From NCBI GenBank assembly GCA_038736355.1, contig JAVYML010000001.1:186001-250000 (forward strand): DNA of 64,000 nt. The letters run 5' to 3'. Below the pieces are notes generated by a model, which was given only the letters and a program-made list of their open reading frames with translations, was not told the DNA's origin and made no database searches. How positions within the stretch are numbered: position 1 is the stretch's first letter; each line of letters begins with the position of its first letter. Both the position numbers and the translations under genes were made by a program. Source of the DNA: Candidatus Hadarchaeales archaeon. GTDB taxonomy: Archaea > Hadarchaeota > Hadarchaeia > Hadarchaeales > WYZ-LMO6. This document shows positions 17,420-26,024 of the stretch, piece after piece.

Positions 17420-19135
17420 ATGGTTACCTACAGTGACCGTCCATGGATTAAAATTTATGAGCAAATAGGTCTTCCCTATAAATTCGACTATCCCAAGATA
17501 CCACTTTTCGAACTCATCGATCGGGCGGCTGCGGAGTATCCCGAAAGCAAAGCCATGGTGTACTTCGATAGGGAGTATACCTATGCCCAGTTGAAGTCCT
17601 ACACGGATCGGCTGGCCACGGCCCTTAGCAAGAAGATGGGGATAAAGAAGGGGGATGTGGTGGGAGTACAGCTCTTCAACTCTCCCCAGTTCATCATAGG
17701 AGTCTACGGTTCCTTAAAGGCCGGGGCCATTGTAGCCCTCATGAGCCCCCTCCTCCCCACCCCGGAGTTGGAGTACGAGATCAGCACTTCTGGCGCTAGG
17801 GTGGTCATTACCGACGAGTCCAGAGTGGAGGAAATAAAGGCCATGAAACACCGCACCAAGCTGGAACAAATCATTGTTACCTCCGTGAAGGATTTCTCTC
17901 CCTCGGAAGATCCCGTGCCTCCGAAGGTGGAAGGAGCCATCCAACTGCGCCAACTCCTCTCGGAAACGGAAGCGGACCCGCCCAAGCTGGAAATAGATCC
18001 GGTAGAAGATGTTGCCCTCCTCTTCTTCACCGGGGGTTCCACCGGCATTCCCAAGGGGGTGATGCTCACCCACTACAACCTCACCACCAACATCGTCCAA
18101 ACCTTCGGTCCTACGGCGGCAGGTATGCTGGAACCGAACAAAGGAAACTTTTCGGTGATGGGATGTCTGCCCTTCTTCCACATTTATGGTTTCACTTGCG
18201 CCATGAACGTGGCCCTTTATTGGGCGGGATGCCTCCTGCTCGTTCCCGATGCCAGAGATACGAAGATGATTTACGAGCTACTGGTAAAATACCGTCCCCT
18301 TTTGATGCCCGGGGTTCCTACCCAATTCATGAGGTTGCTCCAAGAAAAGAATGTGGACCTTTCCGAACTGAAGGGATGTGTACCCTATAGCGGTGCTGCT
18401 GCCCTTCCCCCAGAGGTTTCCAAACAATTTGAGGAGAAAGCGGGTGTATTGGTCAGCGAGGGTTATGGGCTTTCGGAAGCCAGTCCCGTCACCCATTCCA
18501 ACTTCGTGGCCATCCTCAAGGGTGCGGGGATCGATCTTGGGTTACCGGTAAAGCTGGGATCCATAGGCATACCCGTGCCCGATACGGATGTTAAAATAGT
18601 GGACATAGAAACGGGGACGAAGGAAATGCCCGTGGGGGAGCCAGGGGAAATGATCATCAAAGGACCACAGATAATGAAGGGTTACTGGCCCACCCCGGGC
18701 AGTGGTTTAAGGGATGGATGGCTGTATACGGGGGATGTGGCGAAGATGGACGAAGATGGCTACTTCTACATCGTCGACCGCACGAAAGACATGATCAACG
18801 TCTCGGGTTTGAAGGTCTATGGAAGGGTGGTGGACGATGTTCTCTACGAACATCCGGCTGTGGCCAAGGCAGCTGCTGTGGGCATACCCGATCCCGAGCG
18901 CCCCGGAAGCGAAAGGGTGAAGGCCTTCATCGAACTAAAGGAAGGATACGAACCCAGCGAGGAGCTGAAGGAGGATATTCTCAGACATTGTAGGGAGAGG
19001 CTTCCGCCCTACGCCGTCCCCAAATTCATAGAATTCAGGAAGGAACTTCCCCTTACCGTTACAGAGAAGGTTTTCAAACGGAAGCTCAGGGAAGAAGAAA
19101 TAGAGAAGATGAAGAAGGCTGGGCTCCTTAAGTAA
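17420..19135 (+). CDS. Acyl-CoA synthetase (AMP-forming, long-chain type)
   Basis: 571 residues. It activates a carboxylic acid to acyl-CoA through an acyl-adenylate. Motifs in order: the P-loop-like FTGGSTGIPKGVMLTHYNL, SEGYGLSEASPVTH, GEMIIKGPQIMKGYW, DGWLYTGDVAKMDEDGYF and DRTKDMINVSG. The catalytic Lys lies in LTVTEKVFKRKL near the C-terminus. The chain-length preference cannot be read reliably. It is convergent with three SCP2-type genes and lies beside AOR and a FadH-like reductase, suggesting a shared acyl or lipid role. Confidence 0.93.
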   Translation: MVTYSDRPWIKIYEQIGLPYKFDYPKIPLFELIDRAAAEYPESKAMVYFDREYTYAQLKSYTDRLATALSKKMGIKKGDVVGVQLFNSPQFIIGVYGSLKAGAIVALMSPLLPTPELEYEISTSGARVVITDESRVEEIKAMKHRTKLEQIIVTSVKDFSPSEDPVPPKVEGAIQLRQLLSETEADPPKLEIDPVEDVALLFFTGGSTGIPKGVMLTHYNLTTNIVQTFGPTAAGMLEPNKGNFSVMGCLPFFHIYGFTCAMNVALYWAGCLLLVPDARDTKMIYELLVKYRPLLMPGVPTQFMRLLQEKNVDLSELKGCVPYSGAAALPPEVSKQFEEKAGVLVSEGYGLSEASPVTHSNFVAILKGAGIDLGLPVKLGSIGIPVPDTDVKIVDIETGTKEMPVGEPGEMIIKGPQIMKGYWPTPGSGLRDGWLYTGDVAKMDEDGYFYIVDRTKDMINVSGLKVYGRVVDDVLYEHPAVAKAAAVGIPDPERPGSERVKAFIELKEGYEPSEELKEDILRHCRERLPPYAVPKFIEFRKELPLTVTEKVFKRKLREEEIEKMKKAGLLK

Positions 19136-19153
19136 AAAAAGAAAGAAAAAAGT
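19136..19153 (-). terminator. T-rich terminator after SCP2 gene a
   Basis: On the - strand the sequence immediately after the stop codon at 19154 is a run of T tracts (TTTTTTCTTTCTTTTTTT), the usual signal for archaeal RNA polymerase release. It also separates this gene from the convergent acyl-CoA synthetase. Confidence 0.6.
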
Positions 19154-19717
19154 TCAAACGTATTCGTCCACGAAGATCGTTGGCACTTGTGAAGCGATCT
19201 TTCCCATCTGTTGCGTCGCCTTGATGTACCTCATCACCTTGCTCATGTCTCCCTGGAGTTTCATCTTGCCAGTGAGCACCAGCTTGGTGGCATCGCTCTC
19301 GGCCTTCGCCAGCTTCTTCCAAGAATCGTAAGAACCTATCAGTTTGAAGCCCACCTGCACCTCGTTGGGATCCTTCAGCAGGCGCATACCCGTGCACTTC
19401 CCATCCTTGAGCCCGACGTACACATAGATGGTCTTCCCTTTCAGGTATTCCTTCATGACGGCCTTGAATTCCTCCTGGATTTTCTTGGCCTCCTCAAAGG
19501 TAATTCCTGCCTTTTCCGCGAGCTGCTTGATTTCCGCATCAGACATCGTTTCCGCCTTCTGCAACTTTTCCACGGGGACCTCGTCTATCTGGAAGATGAA
19601 ATCTCCGTTCCATCCCACGCCCCATCCCTTGCCAGCCTCGGCCATTACCGGATCGCTGTTAAGTCTTTTGACATATTCCTCGTTCCAAGCTTGGGTTCCA
19701 AAAGCCAACTTTGTCAT
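19154..19717 (-). CDS. SCP2 sterol-carrier-like protein a
   Basis: 187 residues. A single SCP2-type lipid-binding domain is suggested by GWNGDFIFQIDEVP, a central helical insert, the KDGKCTGMRLLKDPNEVQVGF strand region and DATKLVLTGKMKLQGDMSKVM near the C-terminus. SCP2 domains bind fatty acyl chains, acyl-CoA or other lipids in a hydrophobic tunnel. ATG 19717 is used; an in-frame ATG two codons earlier is equally possible. The C-terminal half is closely matched by the next gene. A likely TATA (plus-strand CCATAAATAC) lies near 19748-19757. Confidence 0.75.
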   Translation of the reverse strand: MTKLAFGTQAWNEEYVKRLNSDPVMAEAGKGWGVGWNGDFIFQIDEVPVEKLQKAETMSDAEIKQLAEKAGITFEEAKKIQEEFKAVMKEYLKGKTIYVYVGLKDGKCTGMRLLKDPNEVQVGFKLIGSYDSWKKLAKAESDATKLVLTGKMKLQGDMSKVMRYIKATQQMGKIASQVPTIFVDEYV

Positions 19718-19788
19718 TCTCATCCCCCTTTTAGGCTTCCTACACCTCCATAAATACCCTTCGGGACTCCCCTCTGGAACTTCAAGGG

Positions 19789-19809
19789 AAAAAAGAAAAA
19801 AGGGAAAAA
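19789..19809 (-). terminator. T-rich terminator after SCP2 gene b
   Basis: The - strand reads GTTTTTCCCTTTTTTCTTTTTTCC just beyond the stop at 19816, an archaeal-style T-tract terminator. It separates the two SCP2 genes, so each probably has its own transcript. Confidence 0.55.
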
Positions 19810-19815
19810 CTATGT

Positions 19816-20313
19816 TTAGACCATCTCGTCCAAGAATTCCGTCGGAATCTGTGAAGCGATCTTTCCCATGAGCTGCGTCGCCTTGATGTACCTCATCACC
19901 TTGCTCATGTCTCCCTGGAGTTTCATCTTGCCAGTGAGCACCAGCTTGGTGGCGTCTGCTTCTCCCTTCGCCAGCTTCTTCCAAGATTCATAGTCTCCTA
20001 TTAGCTTGAAACCGGCTTGCACTTCGTTGGGATTCTTAATGACCTTCGCACCCGTACACTTCCCATCCTTCAGACCTATCCAAGTATATACCGTGGTACC
20101 AGAGACATACTTCTCCATCATTTCCTTCATGTACTTCTTCAGATCCCCTTCGGGCAGTTGCTCTATTTTCTCCACTGGCACCTTGTCTATCTGGAAGATG
20201 AAATCTCCGTTCCATCCCACGCCCCATCCCTTGCCTGCTTCTTCCAGTTCTTTGCTCTCATTCAGTTTCTTGACATATTCCTCGAGCCATTCAGGTGTCG
20301 GAAAAGGTACCAT
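19816..20313 (-). CDS. SCP2 sterol-carrier-like protein b
   Basis: 165 residues, the tandem paralogue of the gene at 19154-19717. Both share GKGWGVGWNGDFIFQID and the block from LVLTGKMKLQGDMSKVM to the C-terminus. It lacks part of the central helical insert, so it is 22 residues shorter. It has its own promoter, ribosome site (GAGGTGG) and T-tract end. An 80-nt stretch is identical in the two genes, including silent positions. It likely binds a lipid or acyl ligand in the cytoplasm; no catalytic residues are expected. Confidence 0.76.
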   Translation of the reverse strand: MVPFPTPEWLEEYVKKLNESKELEEAGKGWGVGWNGDFIFQIDKVPVEKIEQLPEGDLKKYMKEMMEKYVSGTTVYTWIGLKDGKCTGAKVIKNPNEVQAGFKLIGDYESWKKLAKGEADATKLVLTGKMKLQGDMSKVMRYIKATQLMGKIASQIPTEFLDEMV

Positions 20314-20360
20314 TCGTCCACCTCTTTTTTTGGTTTACACTTTTCTTTCAGTCCATCCTC

Positions 20361-20370
20361 TATAAAACCT
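20361..20370 (-). promoter_or_regulatory. TATA box for SCP2 gene b
   Basis: On the - strand GGTTTTATAGAGG lies about 50 bp before ATG 20313. A start about 25 bp downstream leaves a leader containing the GAGGTGG ribosome site. Confidence 0.5.
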
Positions 20371-20376
20371 TTCCCT

Positions 20377-20985
20377 TCAAACTTTCTCTTTAACCAAAAG
20401 TTTGGGAAGGAGTTTCATGAGGGGCGCAAGCCTCATCGCGTCTGCTACCTTACCTTCCACCTTGTATCTACCCATTAAAGCACCCCAGATGGGATCCACC
20501 TTTCCCGTCAGGAGCCCCATCAAATCCGCGGTAGAGGCAAAGACGGTGAGATCTGCCATCATCGCTCCCCTTCCACCCCCAGACAGTTTTCCCTCACTCA
20601 CCTTGAAGTGACCAACCATGGGAGAATCCGTTGCTTTGAAGTTCACAATGAGAGTTTTCATTTCCTCTAGCTTTTTCCTGATCTCGGGATCCTCCTCAGC
20701 CAAAACCCCCAATCCTTCCCAAAGCACATCCAGAAATCTGGAGGAGGCTTGAGGTACTTCCCTCACAAAGCTCGCCAAATCCAGCGTTTCCATCTTCTCC
20801 ACCATCTTGGAGAGGAGATCGGGAACGGCCCTCAGGAATTCCCTCACCCCTACGCTCTGAATGGTATCCATCAAAAAGGAAAGACTAGACTTCAGTTCTT
20901 CCTCTGATAGAGTTAGGGCCCCTTCCACCACCGATCTGAGGTCCTCCCCCACTCTCTCCGATAGGATTAATTGGCGCCTCCTCAT
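20377..20985 (-). CDS. SCP2-like lipid-binding protein c
   Basis: 202 residues. The first half is helical (residues 1-110, with many Leu and Glu). The second half resembles an SCP2 domain: GHFKVSEGKLSGG, DLTVFASTADLMGLLTGKVDPIWGALMGRYKVEGK, DAMRLAPLM. The Leu-Thr-Gly-Lys plus small-residue pattern near the end is the part shared with the other two SCP2 proteins. It is divergent from an MFS transporter with about 40 bp between starts. The gene is more distant from genes a and b than they are from each other. Confidence 0.68.
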   Translation of the reverse strand: MRRRQLILSERVGEDLRSVVEGALTLSEEELKSSLSFLMDTIQSVGVREFLRAVPDLLSKMVEKMETLDLASFVREVPQASSRFLDVLWEGLGVLAEEDPEIRKKLEEMKTLIVNFKATDSPMVGHFKVSEGKLSGGGRGAMMADLTVFASTADLMGLLTGKVDPIWGALMGRYKVEGKVADAMRLAPLMKLLPKLLVKEKV

Positions 20986-21024
20986 TTTATCGTTGTGGAA
21001 AAAGGTAGATTGGGAGCCTCGCTG

Positions 21025-22209
21025 ATGTATGCTGCCATCTTTGCCGGAGGGGGAATCATAGGTTCGCTTGCCTCCTCCTTTTTCCTCATGATGGAAGACC
21101 TAGGAACCAATCCACTGGGAATGGGCTTTCTAGCCATCGCCCCCCTTTTGGGTCTTTCCCTGCTCGGTCTCTCCCTGATGCTCTGGTGGAAAAGACTCGT
21201 CACGAAAGAAGGTTTTGGAAGGATGGTGGCCTTGCTCATGGCTGGCACCGCCCTAGCTGGTCTCTCCTGCCCTCTAAAGAATTTCTGGCTCCTAGGAGCC
21301 TCCAGAATCCTTCTCGGAACCTGCTCTATGGGACTCGTCCTCCTCCTCCTGGTGCTGAGCCTAGAGTGGTTCATGGAAAGACTCAACCTCATGGTACTCA
21401 TGGGCATCCTCTCCCTGCTCCTCGGCACACTCTTCTCATCCTTCTTTGGTTCCCTTATCACCCATCTGCTTGGAGGCTGGGAGAAACTCCCCCTCTTTTT
21501 GGGATTGCTCGCAGGGGGATGTTTTCTCCTCTGGCTCCTCCTCGGACCCTTCCTCCCTCCCCTCCCAGATGGGGGCCATACAACAACCGAAACCTTTCAA
21601 ACCCTCAAGAATCCTTCCCTTTTCTATTCTTCCCTTATGCTCTACACCCTTCTGGCCTACCTGGGAGTCTTCTCCTTCATCTTCGTGAAACTTCCAGGGA
21701 GCTGGGAACTGGCCCTTTTGAGTAAGGAGATGATCTTTTCCCTTCCCTTCTATTTGGCAGCGGCAGCCCACTCCCTTCTGGTGGTCCTCGCCTCTCCCCT
21801 CTTCCTCTCCCTCGCCTCCGAAAAGAAGAGGAGAAGATCCATGTGTCTGATCTCGGGCTTACTCTCACCCCTTTTCGGTCTCCTAACCTTCAACCTACCC
21901 TTTTCAGATGGCTGGATGATCCTCATCCTAGAAAGCATAACGCTGGCCCTCCTCCAACTCTCCATCCTTCTCCCCCTCTGGATTCTCCTGTTGCAGGAAC
22001 TGCCCGGCGTGAGTCTAGAAAACTTCATCCCCTCCATGGGCGGCATCCTTTTCCTTTCTGGAGCCATGGGGGGCTCAGCCACCCTAATCCTGGGATGGGC
22101 TCTTTTCCAAAGCTGGTCAACCTTTCGGATGGTGATCAACCTACTCGTCCTGAGCTGGGGGGCCAGCGCCCTAGGCGGATATTTCCTCACTAGGGAAGGA
22201 ATAGAGTAA
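21025..22209 (+). CDS. MFS-type transporter (divergent)
   Basis: About 394 residues with roughly twelve hydrophobic segments and a charged middle loop (SEKKRRRS around residue 270). Loop residues such as WWKRLVTKEGFGRM after TM2 resemble the MFS A motif only loosely. ATG 21025 is preferred because GGGAG lies 8 nt upstream and the first membrane helix follows at once. In-frame GTG 20995 and TTG 20971 are alternatives; TTG would overlap SCP2 gene c. The neighbours suggest a fatty or aromatic acid, or a lipid, as substrate, but this is inference. Confidence 0.68.
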   Translation: MYAAIFAGGGIIGSLASSFFLMMEDLGTNPLGMGFLAIAPLLGLSLLGLSLMLWWKRLVTKEGFGRMVALLMAGTALAGLSCPLKNFWLLGASRILLGTCSMGLVLLLLVLSLEWFMERLNLMVLMGILSLLLGTLFSSFFGSLITHLLGGWEKLPLFLGLLAGGCFLLWLLLGPFLPPLPDGGHTTTETFQTLKNPSLFYSSLMLYTLLAYLGVFSFIFVKLPGSWELALLSKEMIFSLPFYLAAAAHSLLVVLASPLFLSLASEKKRRRSMCLISGLLSPLFGLLTFNLPFSDGWMILILESITLALLQLSILLPLWILLLQELPGVSLENFIPSMGGILFLSGAMGGSATLILGWALFQSWSTFRMVINLLVLSWGASALGGYFLTREGIE

Positions 22210-22211
22210 AC

Positions 22212-22219
22212 TTTTTTTT
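22212..22219 (+). terminator. T-tract terminator after MFS gene
   Basis: Eight consecutive T follow the stop codon of the transporter within 3 bp, in a 32-bp gap before the AOR start. Read-through into AOR remains possible. Confidence 0.4.
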
Positions 22220-22241
22220 ATCCCACCGCAAAGAAACTACG

Positions 22242-24098
22242 TTGCCCGGATATATGGGGAAGCTCCTGAGGGTGGATCTCTCCCACGGAAAGATAGTGGA
22301 AGAAGAGGTCAAAGAAACTGAAGTGAGAAAGTTTTTGGGTTGCAGGGGTCTGGGGGCCCGCTATCTCTTCGAAGTCAGAAAGGGAGCAGATCCCCTGGGA
22401 CCCGAGAACAAACTCATTTTCATGACAGGTCTTCTCACGGGAACAGGCTTTCCTACCGCTGGAAGATACGATGTGGTTTCCAAATCTCCTCAGACGGGTT
22501 TTTACGGTCATGCCAACTCCGCCGGTTTTTGGGGAGTGGACTTCAAGCGCACGGGTTTCGATGGCATCATCTTTGAGGGGATTTCTCCTAACCCCGTCTA
22601 CCTGTTCGTGGAGGACGGGAGGGCTGAACTGAGGGATGCCAAGCATCTTTGGGGCAAGGGTGTGCATGAAACCACCAGAATGTTGAAGGAGGAGCTGGGT
22701 GAGAGGGTCAACGTGGCAGCCATAGGGCCTGCGGGGGAGAACTTGGTCAGGTATGCTTCCATCCTCAACGATTACAACAGGGCCGCGGGGAGATGCGGCA
22801 TGGGGACAGTGATGGGCTCCAAAAAGCTCAAGGCCGTTGCCGTGAGGGGAACGAAAAAAGTGGAAGTGGCAGACCCAGACAGGTTGAAGGAGCTGACCAA
22901 GGAAGTCATAGAGTTGGCCGGTCAAAACATGTTGAAGACCAGTCTGGAAACCTTTGGAACCAACTCGGGCTTCGATTTGGTAAACGCCATGGGTGGAATG
23001 CCCACGAGGAACTGGCAGGAAGGAGTCTTCCCCGCTGGGGAAAAGATCAACGGACCTGCCCTTTCCGACAAGGTCTTGGTGGGAACCAAAGGATGTTATG
23101 TCTGCCCCATCCATTGCGCCAGACTCTCGGAGGTGAAAAGTGGACCCTACGCCTGCAAGACGGAGGGACCGGAGTACGAATCGGTTGGGGCCTTGGGATC
23201 CATGTGCGGGGTGGATAGCATGGAAGCCATCACCTATGCCCACCACCTGTGCAACGATTATGGGATGGACACGATAAGCACGGGAAGCACGATCGCCTTC
23301 GCCATGGAATGTTTTGAGAAGGGCATCCTGACGAAGGAGGATACTGGCGGTTTGGAGCTGAGGTTCGGTGATGCCGATACCATGGTAAAACTGGTACACC
23401 TGATAGCCCGCAGGGAAGGAATAGGGAACCTTCTAGCCGAAGGAACGAAGAGGATGTCGGAGAAACTGGGGAAGGGATCGGAGAGGTTCGCCATGCACTC
23501 GAAGGGACTGGAGTTCGCGGCCTATGATCCAAGGGCGGCCAAAATCGTGGGGCTCGCCTATGCCACCTCCAACAGGGGAGGATGCCACATCAATGCCTAC
23601 GTCCAGCTTCAAGCCTTCATAGGAGCCCCACAGCCCCTGCTTCCCGAAGACATAAGAGAACCCTTCTTCGATCCCCTCTCGGAAGACCCCATTTTGGGAA
23701 GGGTGGTGAAGGAAACTGAGGATGCCTATGCCTTCGTGGAGGCACTTGGGATGTGCAAGTTTCTGGGCTGGATGATAACCGCCGACAAGGTGGTGGAAGC
23801 CGTGGTGGCTGCTACGGGATGGAAGGATTTCGATGAAAGGGAACTGAGGAGATGTGGGGAAAGGATCTACAACTTGGAGAGGATGTTCAACGTGAGGGAA
23901 GGTTTGAACCGTTCCCACGATTCCCTACCCAAGCGGCTACTGGAAGAACCCCACCCCTCCGGACCGGCCGCTGGACAGGTGGTACATCTGGAGCCCATGC
24001 TCGATGCCTATTATCAATACCGTGGATGGGACAGGAACGGCATACCCACCAAGGAAAAGCTGGCGGAGCTCGACCTCCTAGACCTTCCGATGGCCTGA
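22242..24098 (+). CDS. aor: Aldehyde:ferredoxin oxidoreductase (AOR family)
   Basis: 618 residues, full length, starting with TTG (family proteins begin at this PGYMGKLLRVDLS). AOR enzymes carry a tungsten bis-pterin and a [4Fe-4S] cluster and interconvert aldehydes and carboxylic acids with ferredoxin. The cluster Cys motif CYVCPIHCARL and the distal Cys in GMCKF are present. Other marks are GRYDVVSKSPQTG, CGMGTVMGSKKLKA and EGPEYESVGALG. It lies 9 bp upstream of a FadH-like enoate reductase. The substrate class (aliphatic or aromatic) is not determinable. Confidence 0.93.
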   Translation: MPGYMGKLLRVDLSHGKIVEEEVKETEVRKFLGCRGLGARYLFEVRKGADPLGPENKLIFMTGLLTGTGFPTAGRYDVVSKSPQTGFYGHANSAGFWGVDFKRTGFDGIIFEGISPNPVYLFVEDGRAELRDAKHLWGKGVHETTRMLKEELGERVNVAAIGPAGENLVRYASILNDYNRAAGRCGMGTVMGSKKLKAVAVRGTKKVEVADPDRLKELTKEVIELAGQNMLKTSLETFGTNSGFDLVNAMGGMPTRNWQEGVFPAGEKINGPALSDKVLVGTKGCYVCPIHCARLSEVKSGPYACKTEGPEYESVGALGSMCGVDSMEAITYAHHLCNDYGMDTISTGSTIAFAMECFEKGILTKEDTGGLELRFGDADTMVKLVHLIARREGIGNLLAEGTKRMSEKLGKGSERFAMHSKGLEFAAYDPRAAKIVGLAYATSNRGGCHINAYVQLQAFIGAPQPLLPEDIREPFFDPLSEDPILGRVVKETEDAYAFVEALGMCKFLGWMITADKVVEAVVAATGWKDFDERELRRCGERIYNLERMFNVREGLNRSHDSLPKRLLEEPHPSGPAAGQVVHLEPMLDAYYQYRGWDRNGIPTKEKLAELDLLDLPMA

Positions 24099-24107
24099 GG
24101 GAAGAGG

Positions 24108-26024
24108 ATGAATCCCTTTCCCGTTCTCTTTTCCCCTATTTCCATAGGTAGGATGGTGGTGAGGAATCGCATCGTGATGCCCGCCCTCACCACCGGCTAT
24201 GCCTTTGGGGAGGTCACGGACCAGCTCAAGCACTATTTCGAGGCCAGGGCAAAGGGAGGAGCAGGTCTCATCGTGGTGGGAATAGCCGCCGTGGAAAAGG
24301 GAACGGAATACGTGATCTCTGCCTCCGACGACTCCTACATCCCCGGTCTGAGGGAACTGGCGGAGACCATCCACGCCCACGGGGCCAAGACCGCCCTCCA
24401 GCTTTGGCATCCAGGAAGGTATGAGTTCGTGGAGATCACGGGGAGGGAACCCGTCTCTGCCTCCGACGTCCCTCCCCCCATCTTCAGTAGGGTGAAGCCC
24501 AGGGCCCTCACCGTTCCGGAAATCAAGAGGATAGAGGAGGAGTTCGCACAGGCGGCGGGGAGGGCGAAGGAAGCTGGCTTCGATGCGGTGGAATTCATAG
24601 GTTCAGCAGGCTATTTGATAAGCCAGTTCCTCTCCCCCGTCACCAACAGACGCACCGACGAATACGGTGGATCCTTGGAAAACAGGATGAGGTTCCTCCT
24701 CGAAATCGTGGAGCTGACCAAGGAAGTGGTGGGAAAGGACTTCCCGCTGATGTGCCGCCTCTCCGGGGACGAACTCATCCCGGGAGGGAATACGCTTTCC
24801 GAGATGAAAATAGTGGCCAGGAAGCTGGCGGAAGTGGGCATTTCCGCCATCAACGTTACCGCGGGATGGCATGAATCGAGGGTTCCCATGATCACCATGG
24901 AGGTCCCGAGGGGAGGATACGTGTACCTGGCGGAGGGTATCAAAGAAGCCCTGAAGGGAACGGAGGTGAGGGTGGCGGCCAGTAACCGCATCAACGAGCC
25001 CTTCCTAGCCGAAAGGATCCTGAGGGAGGGAAAGGCGGATTTGATCTCCATGGGAAGGGCACTGGTAGCCGATCCCGAGTTCCCCAGGAAGGCACAAGAG
25101 GGAAGGGTGGAGGACATCGTCACCTGCGTGGCCTGCTGTCAGGGTTGTTTCGACAGGCTCTTCGAGGGAAGGCCCCTAACGTGCATGGTCAACCCTGGTG
25201 TGGGAAGGGAGGCCGAAGTGAAGGTGGAACCGGCGGTCAAGAAGAAAAGGGTGCTGGTCGTGGGGGGAGGACCGGGAGGACTGAAGGTGGCGGAAATGGC
25301 CGCCCTCAGAGGCCATCAAGTCATCCTCTGCGAGGAAGATGGGGAGCTGGGAGGACAGCTCAACTTGGCTTCCATCACACCAGGAAGGGAGGAACTGGGA
25401 ACGGTGGTAAGGGAACTGGCCCTCCATGCCAAGAAGGCTGGAGTGGAAATAAGGCTGAGAACGAAGGTGGATGCCGACATGGTGGAGGAAATAGAACCGG
25501 ATGCCGTGGTATTGGCCACCGGTGCTCTGCCCATCGTTCCTTCTTTCCCCGGCGTTGACCTTCCCCACGTAGTACAGGCTTGGGAGGTTTTGAAGGGGAG
25601 GGAAGTGGGAAAGAGGGTGGTGGTAGTGGGAGGAGGAGGGGTGGGATGCTATACTGCCCATTACCTCTCTTCCAGGGGAAGGGAAGTGACTCTTCTGGAA
25701 ATGCTGGAGAAAGTGGCTGGTGATGTTGGTATCACCACCCGTTGGATCCTGAGGGAGAACCTGAAGAAGGGAGGCGTGAGGATCTTCACTTCCACCAAAG
25801 TGAAGGAAATCCGCCCCGAAGGGGTGGTGGCCACGAGAGGGGAGGTGGAAGAGGTTTTCCCAGCGGACTCGGTGGTGCTGGCCGTGGGGTCCAGACCCAA
25901 CTCGGGTTTGGTCGAGGAACTGAGGGACAAAGTGGAGGAACTTTACCTAGTGGGGGACTGCCTCCAACCCAGAAAGGCCTTGGATGCCATTCGCGAAGGG
26001 TGGGAGGTGGGTCTCAAGCTCTAG
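24108..26024 (+). CDS. FadH/enoate reductase-type flavo-iron-sulfur oxidoreductase
   Basis: 638 residues. The N-terminal TIM-barrel FMN domain spans about 1-340; its active-site segment FIGSAGYLISQFLSP resembles E. coli FadH (Tyr in GYL). A [4Fe-4S] motif follows, CVACCQGCFDRLFEG with a further Cys in LTCMVNPG. Then comes an FAD domain (VLVVGGGPGGLKVAEMAALR) and an NAD(P)H domain (VVVVGGGGVGCYTAHYL). Such enzymes reduce dienoyl-CoA or 2-enoates. Being 9 bp after AOR, the two probably share a transcript and perhaps a substrate chain. The last 11 bp overlap the convergent MFS gene. Confidence 0.92.
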   Translation: MNPFPVLFSPISIGRMVVRNRIVMPALTTGYAFGEVTDQLKHYFEARAKGGAGLIVVGIAAVEKGTEYVISASDDSYIPGLRELAETIHAHGAKTALQLWHPGRYEFVEITGREPVSASDVPPPIFSRVKPRALTVPEIKRIEEEFAQAAGRAKEAGFDAVEFIGSAGYLISQFLSPVTNRRTDEYGGSLENRMRFLLEIVELTKEVVGKDFPLMCRLSGDELIPGGNTLSEMKIVARKLAEVGISAINVTAGWHESRVPMITMEVPRGGYVYLAEGIKEALKGTEVRVAASNRINEPFLAERILREGKADLISMGRALVADPEFPRKAQEGRVEDIVTCVACCQGCFDRLFEGRPLTCMVNPGVGREAEVKVEPAVKKKRVLVVGGGPGGLKVAEMAALRGHQVILCEEDGELGGQLNLASITPGREELGTVVRELALHAKKAGVEIRLRTKVDADMVEEIEPDAVVLATGALPIVPSFPGVDLPHVVQAWEVLKGREVGKRVVVVGGGGVGCYTAHYLSSRGREVTLLEMLEKVAGDVGITTRWILRENLKKGGVRIFTSTKVKEIRPEGVVATRGEVEEVFPADSVVLAVGSRPNSGLVEELRDKVEELYLVGDCLQPRKALDAIREGWEVGLKL

